Assembly (NCBI GenBank): GCA_017656185.1
Contig: JACDOK010000022.1
Span: forward strand, 1 to 32,836
DNA: 32,836 nucleotides
From: Peptococcaceae bacterium
GTDB lineage: Bacteria > Bacillota > Desulfotomaculia > Desulfotomaculales > JACDOK01
Direction: 5' to 3'
The translations under genes and the position numbers were made by a program. Below, in pieces: positions 16,516-24,361 of this stretch; position 1 is the first letter of the stretch, and each line of letters starts with the position of its first letter. The notes beneath the pieces were generated by a model. It was not told the origin of the DNA and searched no databases. It saw only the letters and a program-made list of their open reading frames with translations.

Positions 16516-17127
16516 ATGGGCGACAATTATCAAGTTACGAGGGAAAAACTTGATGTTCTCAAAGAGGTAGGCAACATCGGTGCCGGTAACGCCGCTACTT
16601 CTCTGGCATCCCTCCTCGGGTTACGCGTGGACATTGCGGTGCCCCGTGCTGCTTTTCTTCCTATGGAGGAAACTATCAACGACATGGGTGGAATGGAAGA
16701 GCCGGTGGCCTGTGTGCAGCTTGAAGTGGAAGGGGACATCAAGGGGCTCGTAATCTACCTGTTTGATCAGGACAGCAGTTTCAGGCTGGTTGATATGCTG
16801 CTCGGACAACCGGCAGGTACCACCACTGAGCTGGGGGATATGGAAAGTTCGGTGCTGTCCGAGGCCGGCAACATTCTAACAGGTGCTTTTTTGAGTGCCA
16901 TATCTTCAATGACCCGGATGGACCTGAAACTGAGTGTACCCCTTTTAGCCTTTGATATGCTCGGTGCCGTACTGGCCTCGGCGCTGCTTGAGGGTGGCTA
17001 TGCCGAGGACCAGGTACTGACGATCAAAACTGAATTTGCCCAGGGTGGGTCTCGGATCGGGAGCCGCTTTATCCTGGTTATGGACCCGGAGTCATTAGAG
17101 AAAATAGTAAACCGGTTAATGGTTTAA
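16516..17127 (+). CDS. cheC: CheY-P phosphatase CheC
   Basis: CheC dephosphorylates CheY-P and binds CheD. The 203 residues contain two copies of the phosphatase motif, each with Glu and Asn: LKEVGNIGAGNAATSLASLL ending in VAVP-like IAVPRA, and LSEAGNILTGAFLSAISSMT ending SVPLL. Both appear intact, as in active CheC. ATG 16516 follows GAGGTGATAAC; longer starts lie within cheR and are rejected. Confidence 0.93.
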   Translation: MGDNYQVTREKLDVLKEVGNIGAGNAATSLASLLGLRVDIAVPRAAFLPMEETINDMGGMEEPVACVQLEVEGDIKGLVIYLFDQDSSFRLVDMLLGQPAGTTTELGDMESSVLSEAGNILTGAFLSAISSMTRMDLKLSVPLLAFDMLGAVLASALLEGGYAEDQVLTIKTEFAQGGSRIGSRFILVMDPESLEKIVNRLMV

Positions 17128-17164
17128 TAGTATAAAATATTTAGTTCTGTAGGAGGTAATGGAA

Positions 17165-17530
17165 GTGGCTGTGAAGATTTTAATTGCAGATGATGCGGCT
17201 TTTATGCGGATGATGATTAAAAACATCGTCACCAAAAAAGGATACGAGGTCGTGGACGAAGCCGAAAACGGGGCGGTGGCCGTGGAAAAGTATAAGGAAC
17301 ACAAGCCGGACCTCGTAACGATGGATATTACCATGCCTGAGATGGATGGGATCACCGCCGTCAAAAAGATTATCGCCGAAGATCCTAATGCCAAGATTAT
17401 TATGGTAACGGCCATGGGCCAGCAGGCCATGGTAATGGAGGCCATTCAGGCGGGTGCCAAGGATTTTATTGTTAAACCTTTCCAGCAAGAGCGTATTGTG
17501 CAGGCCATTGAGAAAGTCTTAAGTCAGTAA
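17165..17530 (+). CDS. cheY: Chemotaxis response regulator CheY
   Basis: A single receiver domain (121 residues) that, when phosphorylated by CheA, binds FliM/FliY to change flagellar rotation. All active-site residues are present: Asp9-Asp10, phosphoacceptor Asp54 (TMDITMPEMDG), Thr82 and Lys104 (VKPF). GTG 17165 is chosen because AGGAGGT at 17151-17157 ends 7 bases before it; the ATG at 17159 lies only one base after that site. No cheA, cheB or cheW is in the window. Confidence 0.94.
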   Translation: MAVKILIADDAAFMRMMIKNIVTKKGYEVVDEAENGAVAVEKYKEHKPDLVTMDITMPEMDGITAVKKIIAEDPNAKIIMVTAMGQQAMVMEAIQAGAKDFIVKPFQQERIVQAIEKVLSQ

Positions 17531-17545
17531 ACGGGGGCGCTGCTT

Positions 17546-18553
17546 TTGCCGTTACAAGACATGTTATCGCAGGATGAAATTGACAATTTGTTATCGACCG
17601 TAAGCACCGGCGCTTTGTCCATAGAAGACATCCGGGAGCAACAGCCGGCGGAAAAGGAGTACAAGTCGTACGATTTCAGACGCCCGAACAAGTTTTCTAA
17701 GGATCACCTGCGCCGGTTGCATACCATACATGACAATTTTGCACGTATCATATCCGGCTTTGCTTCGGCCTATCTGAATGCCAACATTCAGATCCATGTT
17801 GATACCATTGACCAGTTGACTTTCGAGGAATTTACACGCTCGGTGCCCACCCCTACCGTGTTAACGGTTTTCAGCGTCAAGCCTCTAAAGGGCCTGGCGG
17901 TGCTGGAGACGAACGCTTATTTTATGTTTCCCGTTATTGACCTTTTGCTGGGCGGCAAAGGGACCATGCCGGAAGAGCTAAGGGAACTGACCGATATCGA
18001 ACTGGCCGTGATTAAGAAGATGAATACCAAAATGCTGGACCACCTGCGGTTGGTCTGGCGGGACGTTTACGAAATCAATCCCCAGGTGACTTCCTTGGAG
18101 ACCAACCCGCGTTTGCAGCAGGTTATTTCTCCCAATGAAATTGTGGCCTTGATTACCTTTACGGTCAATATCGAGGACACATATCAGGGTATGCTCAATC
18201 TCTGTTTCCCGTACAACGTGTTGGAGCCGGTGCTCTCGAACCTTACCAGCACCCGGACCTATGGTATGGAAATCGGCGAAGAGGATGCGCAGGTTGTCAA
18301 ACAGCGCCTGCAGCATTGGGTTGAGATGGCAGAAGTGGATTTATCGGTGGTTCTCGGGGAAACGGAGATTACGGTCGGGGAGTTTCTACAGCTGCAGGTC
18401 GGCGACATTATACCTTTGGAACGGCGTTATAATCAGGATCTGGACTTATTGGTGGAAGAGGAACTCAAGTATAAAGTGCAAGCCGGTATTTTGGGAAGGT
18501 TTCTGGCGGTACAAGTAACAGGATTAGTAGAGGCGGTGGATGACAATGGCTGA
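17546..18553 (+). CDS. fliM: Flagellar motor switch protein FliM
   Basis: FliM forms the middle C-ring and receives CheY-P. The 335 residues start with the CheY-binding peptide LSQDEIDNLLS, then YDFRRPNKFSKDHLRRLHTI, the central CheC-like domain (without phosphatase residues), and a C-terminal SpoA domain (VDLSVVLGETEITVGEFLQL, then LQVGDIIPL). The start is TTG 17546 with GGGGGCG 7 bases upstream; an ATG at 17561 is too far from any ribosome site. It is placed after cheY rather than next to fliL, as in other clostridia with split operons. Confidence 0.95.
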   Translation: MPLQDMLSQDEIDNLLSTVSTGALSIEDIREQQPAEKEYKSYDFRRPNKFSKDHLRRLHTIHDNFARIISGFASAYLNANIQIHVDTIDQLTFEEFTRSVPTPTVLTVFSVKPLKGLAVLETNAYFMFPVIDLLLGGKGTMPEELRELTDIELAVIKKMNTKMLDHLRLVWRDVYEINPQVTSLETNPRLQQVISPNEIVALITFTVNIEDTYQGMLNLCFPYNVLEPVLSNLTSTRTYGMEIGEEDAQVVKQRLQHWVEMAEVDLSVVLGETEITVGEFLQLQVGDIIPLERRYNQDLDLLVEEELKYKVQAGILGRFLAVQVTGLVEAVDDNG

Positions 18554-19679
18554 TAAGTTTCTGGAACAGGAAGAAGTTGATATGTTAATGGGGGCCTTGC
18601 AAAATGACAAAGTCCCGGGCGATGACGATGCCTTCTCCACCGAAGAAAGGGACGCCCTGGGCGAAGTTTTCAATATTGCCACGGGATCTGCTGCTACCTC
18701 CCTTTCAACCCTGTTAAACCGGCGTGTTTCGATCACCAGCCCGCGGGTGGAGGTCATCGGCCGGGCGGAGCTGCTGGAAAAATTCCAAACCTCTCACCTC
18801 TTAATTGAGATTACCTTCAGCGAGGGGATGGAAGGAGTCAGCGTGCTGGTCTTGAGTACGCGCGACGCGGCCGTGGTGGCCGACCTGATGATGGGCGGCG
18901 ACGGTTCTTCGCCAGCAGAAGAATTGGGGGAAATGGAGATCAGCGCCGCGGCCGAGGCTATGAACCAGATGATGGGATCCGCCGCGACGGCGATGGCTAC
19001 GATGTTTAACAAACCGGTCTCTATCTCGCATCCTACCACTAAAATCCTCAAGGCACCTCCGGCCGAGCAGGAAAAGCTTGACGAGAGCCTGGGAAATCCC
19101 ATAGTCGTGGTGTCTTTTAACATGACGGCCGAGGATGTTATCAATACGGAAATAATGCAGTTGATGAGCCTGCAGACGGCCAAGGAAATGGCGGCCCATT
19201 TACTCAACGGGTATCAAAGTGAAGAGACAATCCCGGCGGGAGAGCCAGCGCCCGAAGCCGGTACGTCGCCATCTGTGGAAACGGTGACTAAGGAATGGGA
19301 CGACCACGACACCGGGGGCCGGGCCCCGGACTTGAGTGCCCCGCCCGCCGAAAGTCCTGTGTCCGGGCAAATTTCGGGATCAGAACAAGCTAAACCCGGT
19401 GAGTACGTCGATAAGAAAAAACTCGATCTTATCCTCGATATTCCCCTGCGGGTCAGTGTGGTACTGGGACGGACCCGGCGGCCGATAAAAGAGGTGCTTG
19501 CACTGGCCCCGGGTTCTATTGTTGAGCTGTCGTCTTTGGCCGACGAGCCGGTGGAAATTTTGGTTAACGATACCCCGGTGGCCCAGGGTGAGGTTGTCGT
19601 GGTTAACGAAAACTTCGGTGTCCGCATCACGAATATTGTCAGCCCGCAGGACCGCGTCCAATCTCTGCGCAAAGAGTAA
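18540..19679 (+). CDS. fliY: Flagellar motor switch phosphatase FliY (CheC-FliN fusion)
   Basis: A 379-residue C-ring protein that combines CheY-P phosphatase and FliN functions. Order: a FliM-like N-terminal peptide (LEQEEVDMLMGAL); a CheC-like domain with two Glu/Asn motifs (LGEVFNIATGSAATSLSTLL and AEAMNQMMGSAATAMATMF); a Pro/Glu-rich linker (about 225-285); and a C-terminal SpoA domain (LDIPLRVSVVLGRTRRPIKE, then VNDTPVAQGEVVVVNENFGVRI). ATG 18540 overlaps the fliM end; ATG 18546 is equally possible. It is the last gene of the operon. Confidence 0.94.
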   Translation: MTMADKFLEQEEVDMLMGALQNDKVPGDDDAFSTEERDALGEVFNIATGSAATSLSTLLNRRVSITSPRVEVIGRAELLEKFQTSHLLIEITFSEGMEGVSVLVLSTRDAAVVADLMMGGDGSSPAEELGEMEISAAAEAMNQMMGSAATAMATMFNKPVSISHPTTKILKAPPAEQEKLDESLGNPIVVVSFNMTAEDVINTEIMQLMSLQTAKEMAAHLLNGYQSEETIPAGEPAPEAGTSPSVETVTKEWDDHDTGGRAPDLSAPPAESPVSGQISGSEQAKPGEYVDKKKLDLILDIPLRVSVVLGRTRRPIKEVLALAPGSIVELSSLADEPVEILVNDTPVAQGEVVVVNENFGVRITNIVSPQDRVQSLRKE

Positions 19680-19690
19680 TATTTAAGAAA

Positions 19691-19941
19691 AGACAGGATT
19701 AACAGGATTTACCGGATAGATGAAAAAATAATTTAGACAGGATGAACAATTCCCGTCTGAAAACCATATAATCATATTATCCTGTCAATCGTGTCTACCT
19801 TAACAAATCTCTTGCAAATACCCGCTTTCTTAAATATATTTTTAAATCAGAGGAACCTCCAACTTGCTTTTTTTAAACTAACTAGCTGAGGTTTCTTTTT
19901 TTTTGTGCTAATCTTTGCCGATCCTGTTAATCCTGTCTATT
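19691..19941. repeat. Inverted GACAGGATTAACAGGAT repeats around the operon end
   Basis: AGACAGGATTAACAGGAT at 19691-19708 is matched by its complement at 19919-19940 (ATCCTGTTAATCCTGTCT). Degenerate copies lie at 19735-19745 and 19780-19798. The 288-base gap between fliY and bpsA holds nothing else except the terminator-like hairpin. Confidence 0.75.
19852..19904 (+). terminator. Probable terminator of the flagellar operon
   Basis: GGAACCTC (19852-19859) can pair with GAGGTTTC (19888-19895), with one G-U pair, followed at once by nine T residues (19896-19904). The loop is long (28 bases), so efficiency is uncertain. Confidence 0.5.
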
Positions 19942-19967
19942 TAAGATCCAGCTTATCCGGAGGTGGT

Positions 19968-21002
19968 ATGGTGGACCAGACGGAGAAACAGATTTTGCGT
20001 GCCTTAATGGCAAAACCCCGTACCTTTTGGCAGTTGATCAGAGAACAGGACGGATACTTGGCCCGTTATGTTGAGGTCATAGGTGACATGGTTTCCCGGG
20101 GCTTGATCCATAACCGGGATGATCATCTTTACCTTACGGAGCAGGGTCAAAGGATCGCTCGGGAACAAGGTCTGACTCCTCTGGAGCAGGTTACCTGCCC
20201 GACCTGTGAGGGGAAAACTGTCACCCTGGAGGGCAAGTTTACGCGTGTACGTGACGAGTTTGGAGAGATTGCCCGGCAGCGGCCTCCGGCCATAGCCGAG
20301 TTTGATCAAGGGTATGTAGACATAACGAGTACGATAGCCCGCGTAGCCGTAATGTACCAGCGGGGTGATTTGGAAAACCAGAATATTTTTCTCATCGGCG
20401 ACGACGATTTAACCAGCATTGCCATCGCCTTGACCGGGATGGCGAAACGCATCACGGTGCTGGAAGTGGACGAGCGGCTGGTTGATTTTATTGGCGGTGT
20501 CGCCCGCGAGCGCGGGTGGAATAATCTTACCGTGCACAAGTACGACGTGCGGCATGCTCTCCCGGCGGAACTGCAGGGCCGGTTTGACACCTTCCTGATT
20601 GACCCTGTGGAAACCCTGCCGGGTATCACTCTGTTTTTGTCCCGGTGCGCTCAATCCCTAAAGGGTAAGGGCAGCGCGGGTTATTTCGGTTTGACCCATC
20701 TCGAGGCTTCCCGGGACAAGTGGTACGCGATCCAGAAGCTGCTCCTGGATATGAATTTTGTTATTACTGACATCATCCACAATTTTCAGGAGTATGAGCT
20801 GGAAAGGGAAGGTTTTGTAGCCAAAAACTATCCCCTGGTCAAACGCGCTTTCAAGCAGCTGCCCGTTCCGGATGTCAACTGGTACACTTCGAATTTCATC
20901 CGTTTGGAGGCAGTAGCGAAGCCGCGAATTCCCGACATGGAAATCCCGGCTGGCCGTGCGTTCTACTTTGATGACGAGGCCTACGCCACCCTCCCCGAAT
21001 AA
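19968..21002 (+). CDS. bpsA: Branched-chain polyamine synthase, BpsA-like (DUF43 family)
   Basis: BpsA adds aminopropyl groups from decarboxylated SAM to spermidine, making N4-bis(aminopropyl)spermidine, a polyamine that protects nucleic acids in thermophiles. The 344 residues hold an N-terminal winged-helix-like part (1-70), a CPTC pair (Cys77, Cys80), and a Rossmann methyltransferase-like domain with the diagnostic FLIGDDDLTS (GDDD at 144-147) and VLEVDERLVDFI. The DPVE segment follows FDTFLI. The length is near that of the archaeal enzyme (351). ATG 19968 follows CCGGAGGTGG; GTG 19971 is an alternative. It stands alone, with repeat-filled gaps on both sides. Confidence 0.88.
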   Translation: MVDQTEKQILRALMAKPRTFWQLIREQDGYLARYVEVIGDMVSRGLIHNRDDHLYLTEQGQRIAREQGLTPLEQVTCPTCEGKTVTLEGKFTRVRDEFGEIARQRPPAIAEFDQGYVDITSTIARVAVMYQRGDLENQNIFLIGDDDLTSIAIALTGMAKRITVLEVDERLVDFIGGVARERGWNNLTVHKYDVRHALPAELQGRFDTFLIDPVETLPGITLFLSRCAQSLKGKGSAGYFGLTHLEASRDKWYAIQKLLLDMNFVITDIIHNFQEYELEREGFVAKNYPLVKRAFKQLPVPDVNWYTSNFIRLEAVAKPRIPDMEIPAGRAFYFDDEAYATLPE

Positions 21003-21011
21003 GTTTTGTAA

Positions 21012-21142
21012 TGGGACAGGATTAACGGGATTCCATTGGAATTTAGACAGGATAAACAGGATTAAAAATAGACAGAAGGATTTATAGGATAAGACAGAAA
21101 AATTAATTTAGACAGGATGAACAGGATCAACAGGACGAACAG
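21012..21142 (+). repeat. Degenerate GACAGGATTAACAGGATT repeats downstream of bpsA
   Basis: Six or more partial copies of GACAGGAT(TAACAGGAT) follow each other (21014-21030, 21044-21064, 21070-21090, 21111-21142). They run into a short 11-bp minisatellite array at 21158-21201. Confidence 0.8.
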
Positions 21143-21157
21143 TATGGATAGATCTAC

Positions 21158-21201
21158 TATGTCACCACCGTATCTCTACCGTGTCTCCACTGTATCACAG
21201 C
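21158..21201 (+). repeat. Short 11-bp minisatellite merging into a hairpin linker
   Basis: Four units: TATGTCACCAC, CGTATCTCTAC, CGTGTCTCCAC, TGTATCACAGC. The last one equals the 9-bp linker (GTATCACAG) of the hairpin-chain family and is followed by the hairpin CGCCCGAAGGGCG, which lies in the 3' end of the next gene. Confidence 0.85.
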
Positions 21202-21764
21202 GCCCGAAGGGCGCGTATTACCGCCTCATAAATCTCCGGCCATGTCGCCGCCCTTCTTATCAACGGGTGCTCAACATTCCGATTATACGGCGCATCCACC
21301 AGAACCACAGGGATCCCTGCTTCCGCCGCCTCCCTGGCCGTATCGGGGTTGTCTTCAACGATGGCCGCTGCGTCTTGCTCCCGGCAGGTCTGTATCTTGC
21401 CGCGATGCCCCAGCATAATCAGCTCGTCATAAACTATACCGTGTTTTTTAAGCCAGCTTTCGGTATCCTGCCGGTATTTCTCCGAACGGGCCGTGATAAG
21501 TATTACTTTTGCCAGTTTCCGCAGTTTGGCTGCGTACTCCTTCGCGCCGGACACCGGCGCCGGTTTGCCTATCAAAAGCCTTTCCTTGTCCGCCAAGAAC
21601 TGGGCCAGCTGGTTCTTGTTTATGCCGTATACGCGGCAGATATCATACGTAGTAACATCGTCTGCCGTGAGATTATGTCCAAAATAGGCATTCAGCTCTT
21701 CCAGCAAAGCAGGCAGGCTGTCCGCAATCACCCCGTCAATATCAATCGCAATCGACTTCCGCAT
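21195..21764 (-). CDS. HAD-family 5'(3')-deoxyribonucleotidase-like phosphatase (NT5C type)
   Basis: A 189-residue HAD phosphatase. Motif I is IDIDGVIADS (DxD nucleophile pair near residue 8), motif II is ILITARS, Lys in the KHGI region, and motif IV is IVEDNPD. The NT5C-type cap (YFGHNLTADDVTTYDICRVY) follows motif I. It probably dephosphorylates nucleotides or a related small substrate; the exact substrate is unknown. ATG 21764 is preferred, with AGAGG 6 bases upstream; a TTG six codons earlier lacks a site. The last codons (encoding VIRALRAL) and stop lie inside a repeat hairpin (CGCCCGAAGGGCG), so the C-terminus has been shaped by the repeat. The only gene in this part on the minus strand. 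Confidence 0.85.
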   Translation of the reverse strand: MRKSIAIDIDGVIADSLPALLEELNAYFGHNLTADDVTTYDICRVYGINKNQLAQFLADKERLLIGKPAPVSGAKEYAAKLRKLAKVILITARSEKYRQDTESWLKKHGIVYDELIMLGHRGKIQTCREQDAAAIVEDNPDTAREAAEAGIPVVLVDAPYNRNVEHPLIRRAATWPEIYEAVIRALRAL

Positions 21765-21952
21765 CTCCAACCTCTTTCTCAATCCTATCTATTTCATAAT
21801 TAATTTAAGGAGGGTTTTCCCTGTCGATCTAGAATGAAAATTGTGGTAGGTATGGCAAATACGTGCCGCGAATTTACCAAAACGGCAATCCAAATCATAT
21901 TGTAACACGTTATATGGATAAAGGTCACTTTTTTAAGGGGAGGTTGAAATTC

Positions 21953-24193
21953 TTGCGGGTGAGGCCGTGGTTGACGCTGGTTTTGACCATCTGTTTGATT
22001 TCTGTCACGGGTTTGGCGGCTGCGGAAGCGAGTGTAATGGGCTTTACGGATACCGAAGGCTTGTGGGGTGACGAAGCCATTAGCCAGGCGCAGGCCTTGG
22101 GGTTGGTCAAAGGTAAGCAGCCCGCTATTTTCGCGCCCAAAGATAACGTTACCCGCCAGGAAATGATCGTAATGCTGCTGCGGGCCCTGGGCAAGGATGA
22201 TGAGGCATCGAATTTAGACCTTGGCACTCTTAATCTGGAATTTCCTGATTCAGCTGAAGATTGGGCTCGTAAACATATTGCGTTGGCAGTTCAGGAAGGA
22301 TTGATTCAGAAAAGCAAACTGCCAAATATTAATTTCAAAGGGCCTGCCTCGCGTTTAGAGGCGGCGGTATTAATCGCCATGGCGCTCGACCTCCCGCAGG
22401 GCGATGCCGAGCTGCCCTTTGGGGATATAAACCAGATTGACAGTTATTACATCCCGTACGTTAAAGAAGTGGTAAACAACAATATTATGAAGGGTCGCTC
22501 CGGGGACGTGTTTGCCCCGCAAGAAAACATTTCCCGCATGGAAATGGCCACGCTGCTGTGCAGGCTGGTGGATTCCGGTTACGTCAACCCGGCACCGGGA
22601 CGGTATTTTATCGGTAAGGTCCTGCTTGTTAACAGTGCCGACAACAGCATTACTTTGCAGACTACCGGCGGCACCAGTACCTACCATCTTTCTCCCCAGT
22701 GTATGGTATACGTTGACGGCCAAAGGTTGCAGCTCGGTTCCCTTAGTGTGGGTAGTAATGTCAAGGTGGTGCTGGACGGTTCAGGACGGTGTTCTTTCCT
22801 GGCCGAGACCAACGCCGGCGTCTGGACGCCCTCTGCGGGTACGGGACAGGAAGGCGGTACGGCAGGGAGCCGTAACACGGGTTACGTGGTGAACAAGTTT
22901 ATTAACTCTTTCACCGTACGGTACAACGACGGTACCACCGAAGAGCTTGATGTTTTGCAAATAACCAAGTTTGAGGAGGACGGTTTTCCGCGCCAGTACT
23001 GGAACCTCAAGCCGGGCTACAAGGTACGCCTGCAGCGCTTGGGAAACATGCTGACCGGCGTGCAGATACTCGATAATACGCCGCGTTTCTTCGGCGAAGT
23101 GCTCGACATCAACAGCCGTGAAATTGAAATAAAGGACGCTGACGGCTATGAAAGAGATTACGACCTGGCCAGCGATTGTACCATCAAGGACCGCGAGGGT
23201 TACCGGGTTGACCGTGAAGATATTGATGAACACGACGAGGTCGAGCTGGTGCTCAACGGCGACGGCGAAGTGGTCACCATCGTGGTTACGCCGCGGGAAA
23301 CGGTGGAAGGACGGGTGGCTTATGTTAACGCAGGTGACCGGGAAATTATCATCATTGATGAGTTCGGCCAGGTAAGGCCTTTCAAGGTGCTTCCCGGAGC
23401 TGCGATCAGGGATGAAGATGCAGACGATGATGAAGATTTAGACCTGGACGACATTGATACCGGGTTTGAGGTCGTCCTGGTGGTGAATGATGAGAATGAA
23501 GTTATCCGTATTGAGGTGGACGACCGTTCCATCCTGTCGGGTAAAGTAACTGAGTTAGACCTTACCAGTGATGAAATTACGATTGAAGACGAGGACGACA
23601 ACGACGAGACATATGACCTTGCCGAAAAAGTGGTGGTATATGATGAGGACGGTGATGAGACCTATTTGGGCGACCTGAATGTGGGTGACGAAGTAACCTT
23701 GACGCTGGACCTGAACGACAGTGTGACCAGGATTCAAATTACCGCCCGCCGGTTGTTGGAAGGAATAGTCACCAATATTGATGACAGGGACAATGAAATA
23801 CGAATTGACCCCGAGGAAGGCCGCCACCAGTGGTATGACGTGGATCGCGACGCCGAGATTGTGCGCGACGGTGAGGACATCGACCTCGATGAGATCCTGG
23901 TCGGTGCTGAGGTGGAATTCCGCCTGAGCGGGGGCGACATCATCTATCTCGAGGTCGTCGACGATGAGGATATTACGGTTCGCGGAAAAATTACCAATGT
24001 CGACGAGAATGACAGGGAAATAACCATTAAGCAGGTCAGCGGCGAGAGATTTACTTTTGAATTTGAGGACCGGGCCGACCTGGAAGACGAAGACGGTAAG
24101 GATATCGAGATCGATGACCTCCGCGACGGCTGGGAAGTGGAGCTGGAACTTGACGACGGCCTCATTGAAGACCTCCGCGTCCTGGAAAGGTAA
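21953..24193 (+). CDS. SLH-domain surface protein with seven acidic beta-type repeats
   Basis: A 746-residue exported protein: a signal peptide (VRPWLTLVLTICLISVTGLA then AAEA), three S-layer homology domains (about residues 25-215; MGFTDTEGLWGDEAISQAQA, LEFPDSAEDWARKHIALAVQ, LPFGDINQIDSYYIPYVKEV), then about seven repeats of 70-75 residues starting near bases 22614, 22880, 23095, 23313, 23540, 23763 and 23984. The repeat pattern is G-x-V-x-x-I-(D)-x-x-x-x-E-I-x-I, an acidic middle and G-D-E-V-x-L-x-L. Acidity rises towards the C-terminus (DEDADDDEDLDLDDID). SLH domains bind pyruvylated wall polymer; the acidic repeats may bind cations. TTG 21953 lies 9 bases after AAGGGGAGG. Upstream in-frame starts exist (21914, 21863) but would bury the signal peptide. 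Confidence 0.87.
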   Translation: MRVRPWLTLVLTICLISVTGLAAAEASVMGFTDTEGLWGDEAISQAQALGLVKGKQPAIFAPKDNVTRQEMIVMLLRALGKDDEASNLDLGTLNLEFPDSAEDWARKHIALAVQEGLIQKSKLPNINFKGPASRLEAAVLIAMALDLPQGDAELPFGDINQIDSYYIPYVKEVVNNNIMKGRSGDVFAPQENISRMEMATLLCRLVDSGYVNPAPGRYFIGKVLLVNSADNSITLQTTGGTSTYHLSPQCMVYVDGQRLQLGSLSVGSNVKVVLDGSGRCSFLAETNAGVWTPSAGTGQEGGTAGSRNTGYVVNKFINSFTVRYNDGTTEELDVLQITKFEEDGFPRQYWNLKPGYKVRLQRLGNMLTGVQILDNTPRFFGEVLDINSREIEIKDADGYERDYDLASDCTIKDREGYRVDREDIDEHDEVELVLNGDGEVVTIVVTPRETVEGRVAYVNAGDREIIIIDEFGQVRPFKVLPGAAIRDEDADDDEDLDLDDIDTGFEVVLVVNDENEVIRIEVDDRSILSGKVTELDLTSDEITIEDEDDNDETYDLAEKVVVYDEDGDETYLGDLNVGDEVTLTLDLNDSVTRIQITARRLLEGIVTNIDDRDNEIRIDPEEGRHQWYDVDRDAEIVRDGEDIDLDEILVGAEVEFRLSGGDIIYLEVVDDEDITVRGKITNVDENDREITIKQVSGERFTFEFEDRADLEDEDGKDIEIDDLRDGWEVELELDDGLIEDLRVLER

Positions 24194-24220
24194 CCTGCCG
24201 CCACACTATATGCTCACCGT

Positions 24221-24246
24221 AAAGGGCACGCCCCCGCGTGCCCTTT
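24221..24246 (+). terminator. Strong hairpin after the SLH gene
   Basis: A perfect 10-bp stem AAAGGGCACG/CGTGCCCTTT with a 6-base loop, 27 bases after the stop. The U-tract is only the TTT of the stem, but the AAA/TTT ends would allow bidirectional use. Confidence 0.7.
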
Positions 24247-24250
24247 AAAT

Positions 24251-24350
24251 ATGGATTTGGACAGAATGCACAGTATAATCCAGTCAAAATAATCTAAAAA
24301 GGAAATCCTGTAAATCCGTCGAAATATAGACCGTCAATCCCGTCTGAAAG
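24251..24350. repeat. Degenerate GACAGGAT-type repeats before the ligase gene
   Basis: Decayed copies in both orientations: GGACAGAATGCACAGTATAATCC (24254-24276), AATCCTGTAAATCCGTC (24304-24320) and GACCGTCAATCCCGTCTG (24329-24346). No gene lies in this 168-base gap. Confidence 0.6.
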
Positions 24351-24361
24351 GAAGGACCCGA

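Noticed and set aside
21865-21952. Upstream in-frame starts for the SLH protein (MPRIYQ..., MDKGHF...)
   Set aside because: They would place up to 30 residues before the signal peptide and over the strong ribosome site AAGGGGAGG.
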